From Actinomycetota bacterium (lineage in GTDB: Bacteria; Actinomycetota; CADDZG01; JAHWKV01), in assembly GCA_019347715.1 (NCBI GenBank), contig JAHWKU010000002.1, positions 54,349 to 118,348 on the forward strand: 64,000 bases of DNA. Direction: 5' to 3'. Shown here piece by piece: positions 60,734 to 64,000 of the stretch; the first letter of the stretch is position 1, and each line of letters opens with the position of its first letter. The notes beneath the pieces were generated by a model. It worked only from the letters and a program-made list of their open reading frames with translations. It was not told where the DNA came from and did not search any database. A program made the position numbers and the translations under genes.

Positions 60734-63364
60734 CTACTCAGGTTTGAGGACCGACGACAGCGTCGCGAGTTCCTCTCGCTTGGAGATGCCCAGCTTGGAG
60801 TAGGCGTGATGCAGGTGATTGTCCACGGTCCGGATGGACACAACCAGCTTGTCGGCTATCTGTTTGCTCGAGAGCCCCTGAGCGGCAAGCGAAATGATCT
60901 CACGCTCCCTCTTGGTCAGAGGGATGGGTTCGATTCCTCTCAGAAGAGCGGGGGTCCGGGCACCTTCGCACTGGGCCCTTAGAGAGGCCGCCCTCTCCTC
61001 TGCCCCCAGCGCGGATGCGTTCCTGCCCGCTGCCCGATGGATTCGTGCCTCTTCCGTAGCGGCTTCGGTAGCGAGGAGGATGGCGCCCATCTCTTCGAAC
61101 CTTGCCGCCGCACGATCGAGTGCGACTGGATCTTTCTGAACGAGAGCCGTGACGTGGTCGGCATACGCCGCGACGTATTCGCTGCTCACCAGGCCCGAAA
61201 GTTCGGTCAGTCTCGCAACGGAACCTTGTGGGTTACCCATTCGAGCAGCCGCATGTAGTGCTATGGCTTCCATAGAGTGTTGCTGAGAAATAGCAGCGGT
61301 CCTGGCAGCCTGGCCGGCCAGTTCCAAGGCCATAGAAATCTCGCCGCGAATAGCTGCAACCCAGGCCTTCGAAAGAGTGAACTCTACCGCGAAGATCTGA
61401 ACGCCGCGCGGGCAATCTTCCTCTGCCTCCTTTAACGCGATTGCCGCCCCGACTTCGTCACCGACCAAAGCACTGGCGTGACCGAGGCCCCCGAGCGCCC
61501 ACGGAAGAAAGCGGTTGCGATCGCGTTCACGCAGCAAGGCCACCGCTTCTCGGAAGCGCGAAACGGCAGTTTTGGGTTTGCCTCGAGCCAGAGCAGCCTG
61601 ACCTTGAGCGGCACTCATCAGTGCCATTCCATCGTGAGATCTTCGGATGAGAGCCACTGCATGGACATTGTCTGCAAGCGTCTCAGCTTCGTACAGACTG
61701 CCCGCCAGCCAGAGGATGAGAAAGCGCACTGACAGCAGCTGTCCTTGCAGGCCCGGAGCAGTTTGGAGGTAGGCGGCCACAGACCTTTCTCGGTCGTAAG
61801 TTTCAAGTGCTTTCTCTGTTTCTCCGACCATGGCGAAAGCTGTTGCACCTCCCAGTATGGAGTCGACGATTGCACTAGGGGGCGCTTGATGGTTATCCCA
61901 CACTCTCTCGGCTGCCGTCATGGCATCGACGGGCCGGCCTGAATACAGAGCGATAAGCGACTCTTGACCCCAGAGCTTCGCCTGCTCCTCTCGGGAGTGC
62001 ACCTTCGTCCGAGCATCGGAGAGGACCTGCTTTGCCTCCGATGGCCGGTCCAGTCCGAAAAATAGGTTGTAAGCCCGAACTTCGCTGACCTTCCGCAACT
62101 GAGCATCATCTTTGGCGCCGGCAATCATCTGGTTGAGCAGTTGTTCCGCCTGAGCCGATTTCGCCAGCGATCGCAGTGCGTCAGCGAGAATGTAAGAAGC
62201 CTCGAATCCGCCGCCTGCCTCCATTGCGGCAGATGCCAGCCGTTCTGCGGTTCCGTAATCCAGCGAGTTCATCGCATGACTCGCGGCTCTGATCAAGAGC
62301 TCTGCATTTCGTTCAGAATCTGCCTCCAATTGCCAGGTTGCGGTTCGCAGAACGTCATCCGCGCGTCGGGCTCCGAAACCTTCCAAAGCTCTCGCGAGTT
62401 GTTTCTTGTGAGATCTTGCGCGGGTCGCCGGGGTCGAAGACCGAATCACTTCTCCGTAGAGGGGGTGCGCAACTCGAACCTCGAGCCTCTTGTCGTCTCT
62501 GGAGAGGTTGAGAAGTTCCTTTTGGTCAACGCTCTCGATCGCAGAGTGATCAGCGAGATTCTCCAGCGTCTCGAGGCCGATCGGTTCACCGAATGCAACC
62601 AACTCCAAGACTCTTCTTTCGGAAGTGTCCAGCGTTCCAAGGCGTGCTTCGATCATTTCTCTAAGGCGCACACTCCCAGCGAAGGGGCCAGTCCATGTCC
62701 AGATGCCCCCTTTGCGGACGAGAGCTCCGGATTCGAGTCCGCTCATCAGGAGCTCGCGAAGCAAGAGAGGGTTACCGCGACTTGCCACGTTCAGGTCGTA
62801 AGCCGTCGCCCTGCTGACGACTCCGCCGAGAGCGCTCACCATGAGTTCTTGTACTTCATGCTCGGCTAGGGTTTGGACCTCGACCCGTTGGGCGATTCCA
62901 TCCTTCCAGAGAGCAACTATTGAATCCGGGACGGACTCCCCGGTTCGGATTGTTGCAACCACGAACGCTAAGCCGCTGACCGAGGCCTGAAGGACGAAAG
63001 CCGCTGAGGCATCATCGAGAAGATGAGCATCATCGACTCCCAATACGACCCTGCGCCCCTGTCCACGGCTGGCGAGTGCATCCGTTGCGTGTCTCAGGAG
63101 ATCGAGTTGATCTCCTCCCGCTGACGGCACCGGCAAGAGATTTGCCAGGGCGCCGAATGGGATCGACGAGGCCGAACGTGTCGCCACGGTCCAATAGACG
63201 GGGAAACTGGAGGCCTCGCTCCGGCTGAGAGTCTCCTGCGCCAGGCGCGTCTTTCCAACCCCAGGCGCCCCGGCGAGAACTACTCCCCCTACCCCCTTCT
63301 CGAGGGCATCCGTTATGAACTCCAGCTCCTCCCGCCGTCCTACTAGCGGCCAGGATTCGAGCAT
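60734..63364 (-). CDS. MalT/LAL-type LuxR-family ATPase regulator
   Basis: An 876-residue regulator. The N-terminal AAA module has Walker A GAPGVGKTRLA near residue 35 and Walker B VVLGVDDAHLLDD near 110. A long helical TPR-like region (~350-790) follows. The C-terminus (~810-876) is a LuxR HTH (PLTKREREIISLAAQGLSSKQIADKLVVSIRTVDNHLHHAYSKLGI). Such proteins activate transcription after binding ATP and an inducer. The HTH is of the NarL/LuxR type, so it is a candidate for the palindromes at 42821 and 50559. The ATG at 63364 has no ribosome site; a TAGGAT 14 nt upstream could give a leaderless mRNA. Confidence 0.9.
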   Translation of the reverse strand: MLESWPLVGRREELEFITDALEKGVGGVVLAGAPGVGKTRLAQETLSRSEASSFPVYWTVATRSASSIPFGALANLLPVPSAGGDQLDLLRHATDALASRGQGRRVVLGVDDAHLLDDASAAFVLQASVSGLAFVVATIRTGESVPDSIVALWKDGIAQRVEVQTLAEHEVQELMVSALGGVVSRATAYDLNVASRGNPLLLRELLMSGLESGALVRKGGIWTWTGPFAGSVRLREMIEARLGTLDTSERRVLELVAFGEPIGLETLENLADHSAIESVDQKELLNLSRDDKRLEVRVAHPLYGEVIRSSTPATRARSHKKQLARALEGFGARRADDVLRTATWQLEADSERNAELLIRAASHAMNSLDYGTAERLASAAMEAGGGFEASYILADALRSLAKSAQAEQLLNQMIAGAKDDAQLRKVSEVRAYNLFFGLDRPSEAKQVLSDARTKVHSREEQAKLWGQESLIALYSGRPVDAMTAAERVWDNHQAPPSAIVDSILGGATAFAMVGETEKALETYDRERSVAAYLQTAPGLQGQLLSVRFLILWLAGSLYEAETLADNVHAVALIRRSHDGMALMSAAQGQAALARGKPKTAVSRFREAVALLRERDRNRFLPWALGGLGHASALVGDEVGAAIALKEAEEDCPRGVQIFAVEFTLSKAWVAAIRGEISMALELAGQAARTAAISQQHSMEAIALHAAARMGNPQGSVARLTELSGLVSSEYVAAYADHVTALVQKDPVALDRAAARFEEMGAILLATEAATEEARIHRAAGRNASALGAEERAASLRAQCEGARTPALLRGIEPIPLTKREREIISLAAQGLSSKQIADKLVVSIRTVDNHLHHAYSKLGISKREELATLSSVLKPE

Positions 63365-63486
63365 CGCGCGCGCATCCTATGGGTAATATGGCTGTTTTGC
63401 ACGATTTTATTTCGCGCTCCGTGATAGCCGGGAACTAGAAGTGAGCGGTCCTGCCTTCACCGAAGGTGATCTCGAGCCGAGTCTGT

Positions 63487-64000
63487 TCAGGCCCCTGGGC
63501 CGCGTTCTCCGTCTTCGCGTCTTAAGAACTGCTCCAGCTCTTCAGCGAGTTCCTCACCGCTTGGGATGCGGCCCATGTCTTCGTTGTCGGCATATGCCTT
63601 CTGCAATCGTTGGACGTAATTGCTCATTTCATCGCTCGAAGACAATGCCTCTGTGACTTGCGCTTCCCACACCGATTCCGCCTCTTGCAGGGTGCTGATA
63701 TCGATTGGCATTTCGATCACAACCGCAAGTTTCTCGATGAGCGCACGGGCGGCTCTCGGGTTTGCGCCGGGGCCGAGGTAATGCGGCACTCCCGTCCAGA
63801 GGGAGGCCGCTGGAAGGCCCCCAGCAGCGGCTGTGCTGTGGATTATGCCGACGATGCCGGTAGGGCCCTGGTATTGCGACGGCATGAGGCCGAGCCGGTC
63901 GGTTAAGGAAGGATCCGAGGAAACTCCCGTCACTGGTGGGAGGAGGGTGTGGGGGATTTCTGCGAGGAAGGCCCCCATGGTCACGAACGACCTTGCGTTC
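63487..64000 (-). CDS. PAC2 family protein (5' partial)
   Basis: Runs off the right edge; the frame stays open to 64000 (NARSFVTMGAFL), so the true start lies beyond. The visible ~170 residues match the PAC2 family: FLAEIPHTLLPPVTG, GPTGIVGIIHSTAAAGGLPAASLWTGVPHYLG, NPRAARALIEKL. The acidic tail EELAEELEQFLRREDGE is common in actinobacterial members. PAC2 proteins are related to proteasome assembly chaperones; the bacterial role is not settled. It ends 122 nt before the LuxR gene on the same strand. Confidence 0.85.
   Translation of the reverse strand, partial: NARSFVTMGAFLAEIPHTLLPPVTGVSSDPSLTDRLGLMPSQYQGPTGIVGIIHSTAAAGGLPAASLWTGVPHYLGPGANPRAARALIEKLAVVIEMPIDISTLQEAESVWEAQVTEALSSSDEMSNYVQRLQKAYADNEDMGRIPSGEELAEELEQFLRREDGERGPGA

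Noticed and set aside
63441..63656. Plus-strand 71-codon frame near the right edge
   Set aside because: It is antisense to the PAC2 gene, with no ribosome site or recognisable product.

Overview
The window reads as chromosomal DNA of a moderately GC-rich, gene-dense, monoderm bacterium, most probably an uncultured member of the Actinomycetota. Supporting signs are a coproporphyrin-type heme pathway ending in HemQ, an LAxTG-like sorting signal on a surface protein, an alpha/beta-hydrolase/adenylyl-cyclase fusion of the mycobacterial Rv1900c type, a PAC2-family protein, a MalT/LAL-type LuxR regulator and many lipoproteins. There is no ribosomal RNA, integrase, transposase or CRISPR array. The assignment to a class is not possible from the sequence alone.

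Layout. 1-7339 (+): a branched-chain-amino-acid-type ABC importer packed into two fused genes, one LivH-LivM and one MFS-LivF-LivG, followed by four unrelated small lipoproteins that mostly overlap by 4 nt. 7359-13603 (-): hemB-hemL-hemQ, then an EthD-like protein, an ABC ATPase and permease, a 49-residue protein, a DUF4097-like protein and a DUF2089 regulator, apparently one long transcription direction. 13649-20496 (+): a signalling island with a metallophosphoesterase, a hydrolase-cyclase and a 1459-residue kinase-ATPase-TPR-cyclase, plus a broken small gene. 20442-27041 (-): hemE-hemH-hemA-hemC-hemD, preceded by an acyl-CoA dehydrogenase and a TetR regulator. The signalling island therefore splits the heme genes into two blocks. 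27084-42749 (+): arsenate reductase-like protein, gatCAB, a glyoxalase-like protein, a class V aminotransferase with serA, an ankyrin protein, ilvE, a heterodimeric ABC exporter, a tandem GNAT, a fumarylacetoacetase-family protein and gltX.

42931-63364 is a cell-surface and regulation region. It holds a sortase-type cadherin-like repeat protein, tRNA-Gln(CTG), a debranching enzyme with a GT4 glycosyltransferase, tRNA-Glu(CTC), a GNAT protein and a giant 3056-residue secreted RTX-repeat protein. These are followed by a small membrane-anchored helical protein, a free-standing sigma region-4 protein and a MalT-like regulator. The right edge cuts a PAC2-family gene.

Connections: GltX, GatCAB, tRNA-Gln, tRNA-Glu and HemA/HemL all meet at glutamyl-tRNA, so translation and tetrapyrrole synthesis are physically close. 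Two large surface-protein genes share an upstream palindrome with the 7-2-7 geometry typical of NarL/FixJ (LuxR-type) regulators, and a LuxR-HTH regulator lies at the end of the same region. The most unusual items are the MFS-LivF-LivG fusion, the methionine-rich RTX protein that carries a Sec signal peptide, the shared palindrome, and the kinase-ATPase-cyclase protein inside the heme cluster.
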